NCBI RefSeq assembly: GCF_014697025.1
Contig: NZ_JACJRC010000001.1
Coordinates: 744,001-808,000 of the forward strand
Origin: Alkalinema sp. FACHB-956
GTDB lineage: Bacteria > Cyanobacteriota > Cyanobacteriia > Leptolyngbyales > Leptolyngbyaceae
DNA length: 64,000 nucleotides
Direction: 5' to 3'
The notes under the pieces are model-generated. The model was not told the origin of the DNA, made no database searches, and saw nothing but the letters and a program-made list of their open reading frames with translations. Shown here one piece after another: positions 34,255-42,461 of this stretch. The position numbers were made by a program, and so were the translations under genes. Position 1 is the first letter of the stretch; every line of letters begins with the position of its first letter.

Positions 34255-36834
34255 ATGGGAACGCTGTGGAAATTCGGACGATCGACCCTATCACAATCAT
34301 CGTGGAAGCAGCGATTGTGGAAGTGGCGGGGTGTGCTGATTGCGGCTCCCAGCGTGACCGGCGTGGTGATTGCAGTACGGCTGACGGGGTTGATGCAGGG
34401 GCTGGAATGGGCCGCCTTTGACCAATACATGCGCATGCGTACTCCCGAACCCCCGGACGATCGCATTGTGATTGTCGGCATTCAGGAATCGGATTTACAG
34501 AAATATGGTTGGCCGCTGCCCGATGACGTGTTGGCCAAGGTGCTCGATCGAGTACGGCAACAGCAACCTCGGGCGATCGGTTTGGACTTATACCGCGATT
34601 TACCCGTGGGCCAGGGCTACGCCCAATTGACGAAGGTGTTTGAATCGACGCCGAATCTCGTGGGGATTCAGAAAATTGGTGGCACCGATCCCCTGGGTGC
34701 GGTCGCCCCTCCACCCACGTTGAAAAAGCTGGGCCAAGTGGCGGCCAATGATGTGGTGATGGATAGTGATGGCAAGCTGCGGCGCGGCCTGCTGTTCCTG
34801 GAAGATCGCGAGCAGAATAATGTGCCCACGTTGTCCATGGCCATGGCGATGTTTTACCTCGATCGCGAAGGCATTGCCCCCCAAGCCACACCGGACGATC
34901 GCATTCAACTGGGTCAGGCGCTGTTGACGCCCGTGGAAGCCAATGACGGTGGCTATGTGCGAGCCAATGCCCAGGGGTTTCAAACACTCATTAACTACCG
35001 GGGGCCGCGCGGCAATTTTTCTACCCTGTCGGTGGAGCAGGTGCTAGACGGCCAAATGCCTGCCCAATGGGGCCGCGATCGCATTATCCTAGTCGGCCCG
35101 ATGGCGGAAAGTTTGCGGGACACGTTTTACACGCCCTACAGTGTGCAGCTCATGCAACTGACCAAACCCACACCGGGGGTCGAAATCCACGCCAATCTTA
35201 CCAGTCAACTCCTCAGTTCCGCCCTGAACCAACGCCCGCTGTTTAAAACCTGGTCGGAACTGGGGGAAATGCTGTGGATTGCGGGGTGGGCGATCGTCGG
35301 GGCGCTGCTGGTCTGGCAACAGCGATCGTTGCAAGCGTCCCAAACCCTCGCCAGCCTCCACAGTCCCCTCAGCCAAGCGTGGCAATCCCTCAAAATTCCG
35401 GTGAGCTTGGTGGTGATGGCGGCGGGCTTGGTGGTGGGCACCTATGGTGCGTTTACCTTGGGGTGGTGGATTCCGGTGGCTCCGGCGCTGCTGAGTTTGG
35501 GCTGGTCGGCGATCGTAGTGACGGGCTATCTGGCACAAACGGCGGCGGAAATGCGAAAAACCCTAGGCCGCTATTTGACCGATGAGGTGGTGGCGAGTTT
35601 GCTGGAAACGCCCGAGGGATTGACCCTGGTGGGGGAAAAGCGCAAAGTGACGACGCTGATGTCCGATATTCGGGGTTTTACCAGCCTCTCGGAGCAGTTG
35701 CCGCCGGAACAGGTGGTCAAGTTGCTCAACCTGTACCTGGGTTTTATGACCAAGATTATCCAGCGCTACGGGGGCACGATTAACGATCTGACGGGGGATG
35801 GGATTGTCGTGTTTTTTGGAGCCCCGATCCAGCGACCCGATGATGGGGAACGGGCAGTGGCCTGTGCGTTGGCGATGCAGTTGGCTATGGATGCGGTGAA
35901 TCAGCAGAGCCAAACCCTGAATTTGCCGCCGCTGCAAATGGGCATTGGGGTGAATACCGGGGAAGTGGTGGTCGGCAATATTGGCTCGGAGGAACATACG
36001 AAATACACCGCGATCGGGAGTCATGTGAACGTAGCGGCGCGGATTGAGTCGTTTACGGTGGGGGGACAGATTTTAATTTCCGAAAGTACGTGGGCCGAGG
36101 TACAGGCGATCGCGACTTTAAATGGTCAATCCCAAGCGCAGATGAAGGGCGTCTCGGCTCCGGTGACGCTGTATGAGGTGAGTGGGTTGGCGGGGCCGTA
36201 CAATTTGAAGCTACGGGAAGAGCAGGAAAGTTTTATTGAATTGAAGCATCCGTTGCCCTTGCAGTATGCGGTGTTGGAAGGGAAGCATTTGTCGGAGGAA
36301 CAGTTTTGGGGCAAATTAGTGCGGTTGTCGGCGAATGGGGCGGAAATTCTCTGTGACCATCGCCCTGCGCCGTTGACGAATTTGAAACTGTTGCTCTGGT
36401 TCCCCAAGACAAACGATCGCCGGAGGGATGATCGTAGAGCCGACGATCGCCGAGCGGAGGATCACCATCGTCAATTGCCAGATGATCAACCCGATCGCAG
36501 GGTAGCCAATCGTAGAGCAGACGATCGTAAAACCGACGATCATCGGTCAGACGATCAACCAGTCTCTTCCGCTATGGTGGAATCGGCAATGGAAATACCA
36601 TCCGCAGCGATCGTGGTAGAGGGAATGGGTGAACCCCAGGAAATTTATGCGAAGGTCATTCAAAAACCGAACGGGAGTGAAGTGGGTTTCTACCTCCGAT
36701 TTACCCGCGTCCCCCCCACGGCTGAAACTTTGCTACAAGCACTCCGCAGCGATCGCCGTGCCCGGAAGTATCCCTCAGAAGCAGCCGCTATCCCGATCTC
36801 TTCTGATCCAACGACCTCTGCGCCCTCTGCTTAG
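34255..36834 (+). CDS. CHASE2-domain adenylate/guanylate cyclase with split PilZ-like tail
   Basis: 859 residues. A first helix (about 25-45) leads to an extracytoplasmic CHASE2 sensor (about 50-335), then three closely spaced helices (about 340-430). The class III cyclase domain (about 455-640) has both metal aspartates: MSDIRGFT (Asp about 471) and LTGDGIVVFFG (about 515). The EEHTKYTAIGSHVNVAARI region carries the transition-state Asn. Residues ~655-820 look like a PilZ-type domain cut by a ~50-residue Asp/Arg-rich insert encoded by GA(C/T)GATCG repeats (about 36405-36560). Product (cAMP or cGMP) cannot be decided with certainty. It is likely the signalling partner of the adjacent FHA and DUF928 genes. 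Confidence 0.87.
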   Translation: MGTLWKFGRSTLSQSSWKQRLWKWRGVLIAAPSVTGVVIAVRLTGLMQGLEWAAFDQYMRMRTPEPPDDRIVIVGIQESDLQKYGWPLPDDVLAKVLDRVRQQQPRAIGLDLYRDLPVGQGYAQLTKVFESTPNLVGIQKIGGTDPLGAVAPPPTLKKLGQVAANDVVMDSDGKLRRGLLFLEDREQNNVPTLSMAMAMFYLDREGIAPQATPDDRIQLGQALLTPVEANDGGYVRANAQGFQTLINYRGPRGNFSTLSVEQVLDGQMPAQWGRDRIILVGPMAESLRDTFYTPYSVQLMQLTKPTPGVEIHANLTSQLLSSALNQRPLFKTWSELGEMLWIAGWAIVGALLVWQQRSLQASQTLASLHSPLSQAWQSLKIPVSLVVMAAGLVVGTYGAFTLGWWIPVAPALLSLGWSAIVVTGYLAQTAAEMRKTLGRYLTDEVVASLLETPEGLTLVGEKRKVTTLMSDIRGFTSLSEQLPPEQVVKLLNLYLGFMTKIIQRYGGTINDLTGDGIVVFFGAPIQRPDDGERAVACALAMQLAMDAVNQQSQTLNLPPLQMGIGVNTGEVVVGNIGSEEHTKYTAIGSHVNVAARIESFTVGGQILISESTWAEVQAIATLNGQSQAQMKGVSAPVTLYEVSGLAGPYNLKLREEQESFIELKHPLPLQYAVLEGKHLSEEQFWGKLVRLSANGAEILCDHRPAPLTNLKLLLWFPKTNDRRRDDRRADDRRAEDHHRQLPDDQPDRRVANRRADDRKTDDHRSDDQPVSSAMVESAMEIPSAAIVVEGMGEPQEIYAKVIQKPNGSEVGFYLRFTRVPPTAETLLQALRSDRRARKYPSEAAAIPISSDPTTSAPSA
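36405..36560 (+). repeat. CGATCG-rich low-complexity repeat inside the cyclase gene
   Basis: Degenerate GACGATCGC-like units (HIP1 core) repeat about ten times in frame and encode alternating Asp-Asp and Arg-Arg pairs. Absent from typical PilZ domains. Confidence 0.7.
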
Positions 36835-36891
36835 GAGATTGGCTAATCAGAAATCACTCTGACTCCTCCACCCACCTACCCATCTACCCAT

Positions 36892-37386
36892 CTAGCTGCT
36901 AGGGGGAATCACTTCCAGGCCATAGCGTGGCGCGATCGCGAGTACCTTTTCAATATCCGCAGGCGTGACTTCCGGGGGTTGATTTTTGTCCACTGGGACG
37001 CCAATTTCTACCCAGAATTTTTCTAAACCGCCGGGAGTGACCCAACAGAGGCAAGTGGCAGGCTCGGAACCCACGTTACTAAATTGGTGGACTTGCCCCT
37101 TGGGGAGATGGACAAAGGTACCAGTGGGAGCGGCAATCACTCGATCGCCCAAACGGAACTCCATGGCCCCCGAGAGCACGTAGAAGGATTCGTCTTCGTG
37201 GCTGTGGCAATGGGGCGGGACGGCGCTGTGGGGCTGCATGGTGATTTCCAGCAGGGCGTAGGCGTGGTTGGTGTCTTCGCTGCGGGCCTTGTAGCGATAT
37301 AAGTCGCCTAAAACCCAGTAGGCATCGCCTTGGTCAGGTTGTTGAACGATCTCTTGTTGAACGATCGCTTGCAAGTGGGGGGCCAT
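36892..37386 (-). CDS. Cupin-domain protein
   Basis: 164 residues. A single cupin barrel: motif 1 with HCHSHEDESFYVLSGAMEF (metal ligands His-x-His-x4-Glu) and motif 2 with P-K-G-Q-V-H-Q-F-S-N-V-G. It may bind a metal and act as an enzyme or sensor; substrate unknown. The N-terminus has a duplicated IVQQE unit from a 15-bp DNA repeat. The gene is followed by a separate SDR gene on the same strand upstream (160 bases), possibly co-transcribed. Confidence 0.78.
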   Translation of the reverse strand: MAPHLQAIVQQEIVQQPDQGDAYWVLGDLYRYKARSEDTNHAYALLEITMQPHSAVPPHCHSHEDESFYVLSGAMEFRLGDRVIAAPTGTFVHLPKGQVHQFSNVGSEPATCLCWVTPGGLEKFWVEIGVPVDKNQPPEVTPADIEKVLAIAPRYGLEVIPPSS

Positions 37387-37546
37387 GGGGTATTCTCCTG
37401 GGACGTAAAACTGTAAGGAACGTATGCCAGCGGGGAATCGGAGTTATGCAGAGGATTGGACTCCCCACAATTAACCCATGGGAAAATGATAGCCACCTGA
37501 GAATGGACTGAAGGAGCAATCAATAAAATCATGAATGATGCAGGGC

Positions 37547-38317
37547 TTAATGTTCTTGGTAATGCCGCAGTAAGCCACCATCAACGACAAAAGTACTGCC
37601 TGTAATGTAATTGGCTTCGTCGGAGGCTAGAAATGCGACTAAAGATGCGACATCCTGGGGGTGGCCCACCCGCCCGATCGGAATATTTTGGTGCAGGGCT
37701 TGGGCTTTTTCGGGATCCTTCAGTGTCGCTTCGTTGATGGGTGTGGCGATCGCGCCGGGGGCTACGTTGTTAATGGTGATACCGTGGGGGCCGAGTTCCG
37801 TCGCTAGGGTGCGGGTTAACATGCGTAGGCCGCCTTTGCTGGCGCAGTAGGGAGCGTAATTGGGAAAGGAAAGCTCTTCGTGAACGGAACTAATGTTGAT
37901 AATTTTACCGGGACGTTGGGTGGTGAGTAAATGTTTGACAACCGCTTGGGTTGTAAAGAAAACACCTTTGAGATTGGTATTAAGGACAGCATCATAATCA
38001 GATTCAGTGACTTCCCAAAAAGCAGCTTGGCGTTCAATGCCCGCATTGTTAACGAGAATATCCAGCTTGCCAAAATGGTCAACGCTTTCGGCAACCATCC
38101 GATCGATGTCGGCTAGTTTACTGACATCAGCTTGCACGAGATGGGCGGGGGGATGGCCCAGGGCTGCGATTTGAGCCAGGATTTTCTCAGCATCCTCTGG
38201 ATCGGAACGGTAGTCGATGACCACATTAGCGCCTTCTGCGGCGAGTCGAAGCACGATCGCTTGACCAATGCCCTGATCGCCACCCGTGACTAATGCAACT
38301 TTGCCCGCGAGTTTCAT
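37547..38317 (-). CDS. Short-chain dehydrogenase/reductase (glucose 1-dehydrogenase-like)
   Basis: 256 residues. The Rossmann motif TGGDQGIG (11-18), the NNAG motif, and the catalytic Ser-Tyr-Lys with YCASKGG are all present, as is the GP-H-G-I-T-I-N-N-V-A-P-G-A loop. An AGGAGA ribosome site lies 6 bases before the ATG. The closest familiar enzymes are glucose 1-dehydrogenase and 3-oxoacyl reductase types; substrate cannot be read from sequence. It lies upstream of the cupin gene on the same strand. Confidence 0.85.
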   Translation of the reverse strand: MKLAGKVALVTGGDQGIGQAIVLRLAAEGANVVIDYRSDPEDAEKILAQIAALGHPPAHLVQADVSKLADIDRMVAESVDHFGKLDILVNNAGIERQAAFWEVTESDYDAVLNTNLKGVFFTTQAVVKHLLTTQRPGKIINISSVHEELSFPNYAPYCASKGGLRMLTRTLATELGPHGITINNVAPGAIATPINEATLKDPEKAQALHQNIPIGRVGHPQDVASLVAFLASDEANYITGSTFVVDGGLLRHYQEH

Positions 38318-38334
38318 GGGAATCTCCTAGCTTG

Positions 38335-38388
38335 AATGTCTTGCACAACTGCAATGTCTTGCATAACTGCAATGTCTTGCACAACTGC
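38335..38388. repeat. 18-bp tandem repeat, three copies
   Basis: AATGTCTTGCAYAACTGC recurs at 38335, 38353 and 38371, directly upstream of the SDR ribosome site. Confidence 0.8.
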
Positions 38389-38549
38389 ATGGATATGTGC
38401 GATCGAACAACAGTTAGGACGCTAAAGAAATGACCTAAAGGCAGGCAAAACGCAGACGAAAGATCTCTATAAAGGATGAATAGGAGCGGTAATCCTGGAT
38501 TCCTTGTAATTCCAGATGAGGAAGCTGTAACAGATGCTGTGAGGACAAT

Positions 38550-39095
38550 TTACCCAGGAGTGAGTTGAGCGACGCCAAAGGTTGCATTGAATTTACGACA
38601 CCAAATCACGATCGATGAATAGTCTGCGAGATTAATGTTGTTAGGAATGGCGTATTGTTGAGAACCGGAAAATTTTTGTAAGGGTGCAAGGACAACGTAG
38701 TCGCCTTCTTTCAGTGGGTAGGCGGGCGGTTTGGTGGAGCCGAGGACGTTGTTAGAGCGATGGAATGCCACGACGAGATCGGGGCCTAGTTCTGAAGTTT
38801 TAAAGGTCTGATCTAAAACTAAGGTGCTCTGCCCGTTCTGCTTCAGGATTTGAAGGCTGCCTTTCGTTTCATGTTCCCCGGAAACGAAACTCCCGGATTT
38901 AATCGGTTTTGTGGCAGCGGGTTGTGCTGTGGTTTTAGTCGAGGGGGTTGGGGTTGCTGGGGCTGAAGTTGCCCCATCGATCGGGCTGGCTTCGCTACGA
39001 TTTTGGGGCGAGGTTGTGCTGGTGGGGCTTTGGCTGGTGCAACCTAGGATGAGTAAGGGCGTGAGGCACAGAATTGCTAAAAGTGTAGATTTCAT
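38550..39095 (-). CDS. DM13-domain lipoprotein
   Basis: 181 residues from ATG 39095. A lipoprotein signal (LLAILCLTPLLILGC, lipid Cys near residue 19) is followed by a Thr/Ser/Pro/Ala-rich linker and a DM13 domain (about 75-181): G-S-F-V-S-G-E-H-E-T-K-G, L-V-L-D-x-x-F-K-T-S-x-G-P-D-L, and W-C-R-K-F-N-A-T-F-G at the end. DM13 has been proposed to carry a redox-active cysteine; here the Cys of the VIWCRKF motif is present. The protein would sit on the outer face of the plasma membrane or the periplasmic face. An in-frame extension to 39140 is rejected because the signal would then be internal. Confidence 0.8.
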   Translation of the reverse strand: MKSTLLAILCLTPLLILGCTSQSPTSTTSPQNRSEASPIDGATSAPATPTPSTKTTAQPAATKPIKSGSFVSGEHETKGSLQILKQNGQSTLVLDQTFKTSELGPDLVVAFHRSNNVLGSTKPPAYPLKEGDYVVLAPLQKFSGSQQYAIPNNINLADYSSIVIWCRKFNATFGVAQLTPG

Positions 39096-39427
39096 GATCA
39101 CGGTGTCTTTGGCTGTAATGGAAAATATGTAACTAATCATGGAAGGTCAACCATTACTAAAATAATTCATTGCAGCAATGGATAACAGGAAATCTTCAGC
39201 ATGAAACTTATCAGGAGGATGCATTGATTATGATGGCTAGGAAAACTGGAAAAATGATGGCAGCCTAAGGAATCGCCATCCTATTTTTCATATTTTCACT
39301 GGAAAAATTTATGAGGTTCTCAGGGAATTCTCATCGAGAGCGCGTTGCCTCGATCGCTGGCTGGAGAGAAGCAAGCTGTAGAAAATAATGTTGCCGATTT
39401 ACACCATTGCGAAATGTCTGACTACGG

Positions 39428-39456
39428 TTGACAGAACCCGAGTTTATTTGTAGGGT
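39428..39456 (+). promoter_or_regulatory. Promoter of small-protein cassette 3
   Basis: TTGACA at 39428-39433, 17-bp spacer, TAGGGT at 39451-39456. Same boxes and spacing as copies 1 and 2. The 330 bases between the DM13 gene and this promoter (39096-39427) show no other feature. Confidence 0.6.
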
Positions 39457-39462
39457 TGTTTC

Positions 39463-39688
39463 TCATAGCTGAGTACCACCGTGTTTCAACACCCCGTTGG
39501 TCAAAGATCGACCGTAGGTCAATCAATCAGCTTATCTCCCGAAAATTAAGGCGCTGCCCCAGTTGCGACCAACAACGTAAGGCAGCTAAACCCCCAAGCT
39601 GACGAGACCAGCAAGGCGGTCTGACACGGATTGTAACATTCGATCGGGCCACCCTACTTGTCCTGCAAAGAGGGTGGCTTTAATTTTT
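39463..39688 (+). ncRNA. Conserved leader RNA with terminator, copy 3 (riboswitch-like)
   Basis: The most diverged copy, and so the most informative. It keeps TTTCTCATAGC at the start, a hairpin at 39554-39585 in the place of the CTACCC/GGGTAG stem, CCCCCAAGCTG, GTAACATTCGATCG, and the terminator. The hairpin stem is CTGCC/GGCAG: the A-U pair of copies 1 and 2 is replaced by G-C, one compensatory change. The inner GTTG/CAAC pairing is also possible. The CCATG/CATGG pairing of the other copies is not obvious here. Confidence 0.58.
39647..39688 (+). terminator. Attenuator terminator of leader copy 3
   Basis: GCCACCCT (39648-39655) pairs with AGGGTGGC (39671-39678), followed by TTTAATTTTT. It lies 39 bases before the start codon at 39727. 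Confidence 0.7.
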
Positions 39689-39726
39689 GGGATTTCTTCC
39701 CGACTCTACAACCAGGAGAAATCCCC

Positions 39727-39945
39727 ATGTTTATTGGTTTTGACGATCTCGATCGCGCGATCGAGGACTCCCGTAAACCGCTGCAATTCTACCTCCTCGG
39801 CACCCGCGAGGAAGTCCAGTCCACCATTAACCAGTTGCAGGTGTTGCGTTTTTCTGAACGAATTCGCTGGAGTCCCCCGGTGCCGGTGCCCGGTTCGGAT
39901 TGGCAATACGTCAGCAAGATGCAGCGCGATCGGGCGTTGGAGTAA
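39727..39945 (+). CDS. Small protein of a three-copy family, copy 3
   Basis: 72 residues. L-L-G-T-R-E-E-V-Q-S-T-I-N-Q-L forms the family core, followed by the F-S-E-R-I-R-W-S-x-P-V-P-V-P-G stretch and an S-K-M-Q-R end. The ATG at 39727 follows an AGGAGAA site 6 bases upstream; the frame continues upstream through the terminator but that part cannot be translated sensibly from the proposed start. The protein lies far from copies 1 and 2 and in the opposite orientation, with its own promoter and leader, so the cassette moves or duplicates as a unit. A 15-bp perfect hairpin follows at 39977. Function unknown. Confidence 0.75.
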   Translation: MFIGFDDLDRAIEDSRKPLQFYLLGTREEVQSTINQLQVLRFSERIRWSPPVPVPGSDWQYVSKMQRDRALE

Positions 39946-39976
39946 GTGCGATCGATCGGTGATCCCGAGGGTTAAC

Positions 39977-40009
39977 AAAAACCGGGATTTTCTAAAAATC
40001 CCGGTTTTT
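39977..40009. terminator. Strong bidirectional terminator
   Basis: A perfect 15-bp stem (39977-39991 with 39995-40009) with a 3-nt loop, A run on one side and T run on the other. It ends cassette 3 from the left and the acidic protein gene (40026-40454) from the right. Confidence 0.9.
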
Positions 40010-40025
40010 AGCCGAGACGATGAGC

Positions 40026-40454
40026 TTAGGGAATCAAAATCTCTGGGGCAATGCCATTGGCCTGCGCGATCGCGGTTAATTTTTGTACTTGCTCTGCATC
40101 ACTTAGCGTACTAGTAGCCATTACATCTGCAATAATCTTTTGTAATTGCAATGCAGGTTGGCTTGTATTGATGTCCGCGTTCGTGATAACGGTTTCCTCC
40201 CCTGCTTCACATTCATACACAACATAGGTCCAAATCCCAGGACTTCCCTCCTCGGCACTTTCGCCCTCATAGAAAGTTGTTGTCTCATCCTCATCACAAT
40301 CGTAATAAGCAGAATAGATATCATCCCACTCACAATCCGACTCTTCCAATACGTCACGAATTTCGCTGAGAACGCCTGCAATATGATGCGGCTGCGTTTC
40401 TACCTGCACCAACCGCACTTGTTCCCACTCAAAATTATGTAAGCTAATTGCCAT
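40026..40454 (-). CDS. Acidic hypothetical protein
   Basis: 142 residues, strongly acidic in the middle (DCEWDDIYSAYYDCDEDET), with a C-terminal helical stretch (ALQLQKIIADVM, DAEQVQKLTAIAQ). No domain recognised. The acidic block might bind calcium or a basic partner, but nothing shows this directly. Base composition is normal for the window. The gene stands alone between a strong terminator and another minus-strand gene at 40608. Start ATG at 40454. Confidence 0.6.
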   Translation of the reverse strand: MAISLHNFEWEQVRLVQVETQPHHIAGVLSEIRDVLEESDCEWDDIYSAYYDCDEDETTTFYEGESAEEGSPGIWTYVVYECEAGEETVITNADINTSQPALQLQKIIADVMATSTLSDAEQVQKLTAIAQANGIAPEILIP

Positions 40455-40607
40455 CAGTTCGGCCTCCCAAGATGTTATGCGGCAGATGTTATTCAGGGTG
40501 AATTCAACCCATGCCTCAATTCTAATCTCTCTTTAAGGTTAAATGCTAACTCTGCGATCGATGCCTCTCTACTTCTCTCCTGACTTTCTTGATCATCGCT
40601 AAACCGT

Positions 40608-41129
40608 CTAGCCCCGCCCTTCTAAATACCCCTTGACCAACTGCGCGATCGCTAATACCTCCAACATGCCATAGGTAAAGGCATTGGCTAGCCAAAAGGA
40701 ACGGCGTATCATTTTGCGATCGAGACGATCGATTTTTTTGAGACTCAACGACCCAACCCAACCTTCCACCACTGCCGAAAAAACATACATCGGAATCAGC
40801 GTCACCATAATTTCCAATGGCAGGAAGGGAAAGGCTCCCGGTTGCACGGGCACCGAAGATCCCAATAGGCTCTGGCCTAAAAATGCACCAAACGGAATGA
40901 TCACCAGGATTCCTCCGAGCAATGTAGAAATAATATTGGTATAAAATGCTAGCCAAGCAGATCTGCGAATGCTGATAGAAAGTTTCTGGTGATGGATGAA
41001 TGCCTCGATCGCGATGATTGGAATCAACAGAAAAACTTGGTAAAAAACACTCTGACTAAACAGCGGAATGCCAGAATTTGCAATCAAAATACCATGGTGG
41101 CTAACATAGGTCACGATCGAAGTCAGCAT
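40608..41129 (-). CDS. Integral membrane protein, four to five spans
   Basis: 173 residues with hydrophobic segments near 22-42, 58-82, 100-122 and 148-166. The C-terminal part holds a conserved-looking K-K-I-D-R-L-D-R-K-M-I-R-R-S-F-W-L-A-N-A-F-T-Y loop and helix. I do not recognise the family; small proteins of this shape occur in cyanobacteria without known role. It is divergent from the fructosamine kinase gene, 119 bases away. The overlapping 136-residue frame at 40546-40956 is a shadow. Confidence 0.6.
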   Translation of the reverse strand: MLTSIVTYVSHHGILIANSGIPLFSQSVFYQVFLLIPIIAIEAFIHHQKLSISIRRSAWLAFYTNIISTLLGGILVIIPFGAFLGQSLLGSSVPVQPGAFPFLPLEIMVTLIPMYVFSAVVEGWVGSLSLKKIDRLDRKMIRRSFWLANAFTYGMLEVLAIAQLVKGYLEGRG

Positions 41130-41248
41130 AGATCAATCGGGTAGGCAGGAGATCTGCCAAAATCCTACCATCGTTTGATTCTCCAGTTGCCAGGAAGCGC
41201 TAATCTAGTAACTGCGGGTAAAAGGAGACGAGGAAGGAGTCCGATCGC

Positions 41249-42112
41249 ATGTGGGAACCCATCTGCCAGCACATTCATCAAGTCACGGGCCAACCCTTTG
41301 AACTGGTCGATCTGCGATCGGTGGGGGGCGGATGTATCAACCAAGGCTATCGATTGGTTAGCCGCGATCGTTCCTACTTTGTCAAGTTGAACCGTGCTGA
41401 GCAAATAGCGATGTTTGAGGCGGAAGCCCTCGGCCTGCAACAGATGTTCGAAACCCATACCATTCGTGTTCCTAAACCCATTTGTTCTGGCGTTGCAGAA
41501 TCCGCTTGCTACCTCGTTTTGGAATGGTTAGATCTAGGGCGCAGCAGTCGGTCTGCCGATCGGGAAATGGGGCGGCAGTTAGCCCGCTTACATCAATTCC
41601 GCCAAGCCACGGCCTTTGGCTGGGAACGCGACAACACGATTGGCTCCACTCCTCAAAAAAATCCCTGGACCACAGATTGGATTACCTTTTGGCAACAGTA
41701 CCGCATTGGCTACCAATTAGAACTGGGGCGGCGGCGGGGCGGCTATTTTTCCCAGGGCGATCGCCTGCTAGACCGAATTCCTGCAATCCTAGCCGACCAT
41801 CATCCCCATCCATCCCTCGTCCATGGTGATCTCTGGGGCGGCAACGCCGCTGTCACCGCTGAAGGCGAACCGGTGATTTTTGATCCCGCAACCTACTGGG
41901 GCGATCGGGAAGTGGACTTGGCCATGACCGAACTGTTTGGCGGGTTCTCAGCGGAATTTTACCAGGGCTACCACGAAGTTTATCCCCTGGACTCCGGTTA
42001 TGAATCTCGCAAAATTCTCTATAACCTTTACCATGTGCTGAACCATTTCAATTTGTTCGGTGGAAGCTATGCTGGGCAAGCCGATCGTATGATTGCGCAA
42101 CTGATTCGCTAA
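41249..42112 (+). CDS. Fructosamine-3-kinase family protein
   Basis: 287 residues, usual size. Fructosamine kinases phosphorylate sugar adducts on protein amines so that they fall off, a protein-repair step. The kinase-like fold is visible: a G-G-G-C-I-N-Q-G-Y nucleotide loop (about 30), Lys in Y-F-V-K-L-N, the catalytic block V-H-G-D-L-W-G-G-N, and the metal block F-D-P-A-T-Y-W-G-D-R-E-V-D-L-A-M. An AAGGAG ribosome site lies 11 bases before the ATG. Alone on its strand; a 350-base gap separates it from the photoreceptor operon. Confidence 0.9.
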   Translation: MWEPICQHIHQVTGQPFELVDLRSVGGGCINQGYRLVSRDRSYFVKLNRAEQIAMFEAEALGLQQMFETHTIRVPKPICSGVAESACYLVLEWLDLGRSSRSADREMGRQLARLHQFRQATAFGWERDNTIGSTPQKNPWTTDWITFWQQYRIGYQLELGRRRGGYFSQGDRLLDRIPAILADHHPHPSLVHGDLWGGNAAVTAEGEPVIFDPATYWGDREVDLAMTELFGGFSAEFYQGYHEVYPLDSGYESRKILYNLYHVLNHFNLFGGSYAGQADRMIAQLIR

Positions 42113-42461
42113 AGACCCCATCCCGTCCTAGATAGTCCGTTCGCCCCTGAGTCAACTAGTCGATCGAGTACCACGATCGAAGACCTGATGTAAAAGCTAT
42201 TTTAAAAACTATTTAAGAATGGCTTGAGGAGAGTTAGAGATACTTTACGATCAATGTGTGCAAATACTCACCGATCATCCTGCGAATAATCAACGATTAT
42301 TGCGGAATGTAATAAGTATTATTGCGATATGTAACCAATCTCTGTTAAATCACATTAAAGTCCACCTATGGCCAACCTCTCGTAAAAGGTAAGAATTAAT
42401 TGTCGCTCACTGACGACAGGTTCTCAGCGAACAAGCATACAGGATAGGAGTTGGATGGTAC
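42113..42461 (+). promoter_or_regulatory. AT-rich upstream region of the photoreceptor operon
   Basis: No gene here. An inverted repeat AATAATC-AAC-GATTATT (42285-42301) is a possible operator, and A/T-rich tracts around 42310-42360 may contain the promoter, but no clear -35/-10 pair is seen. Confidence 0.35.
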
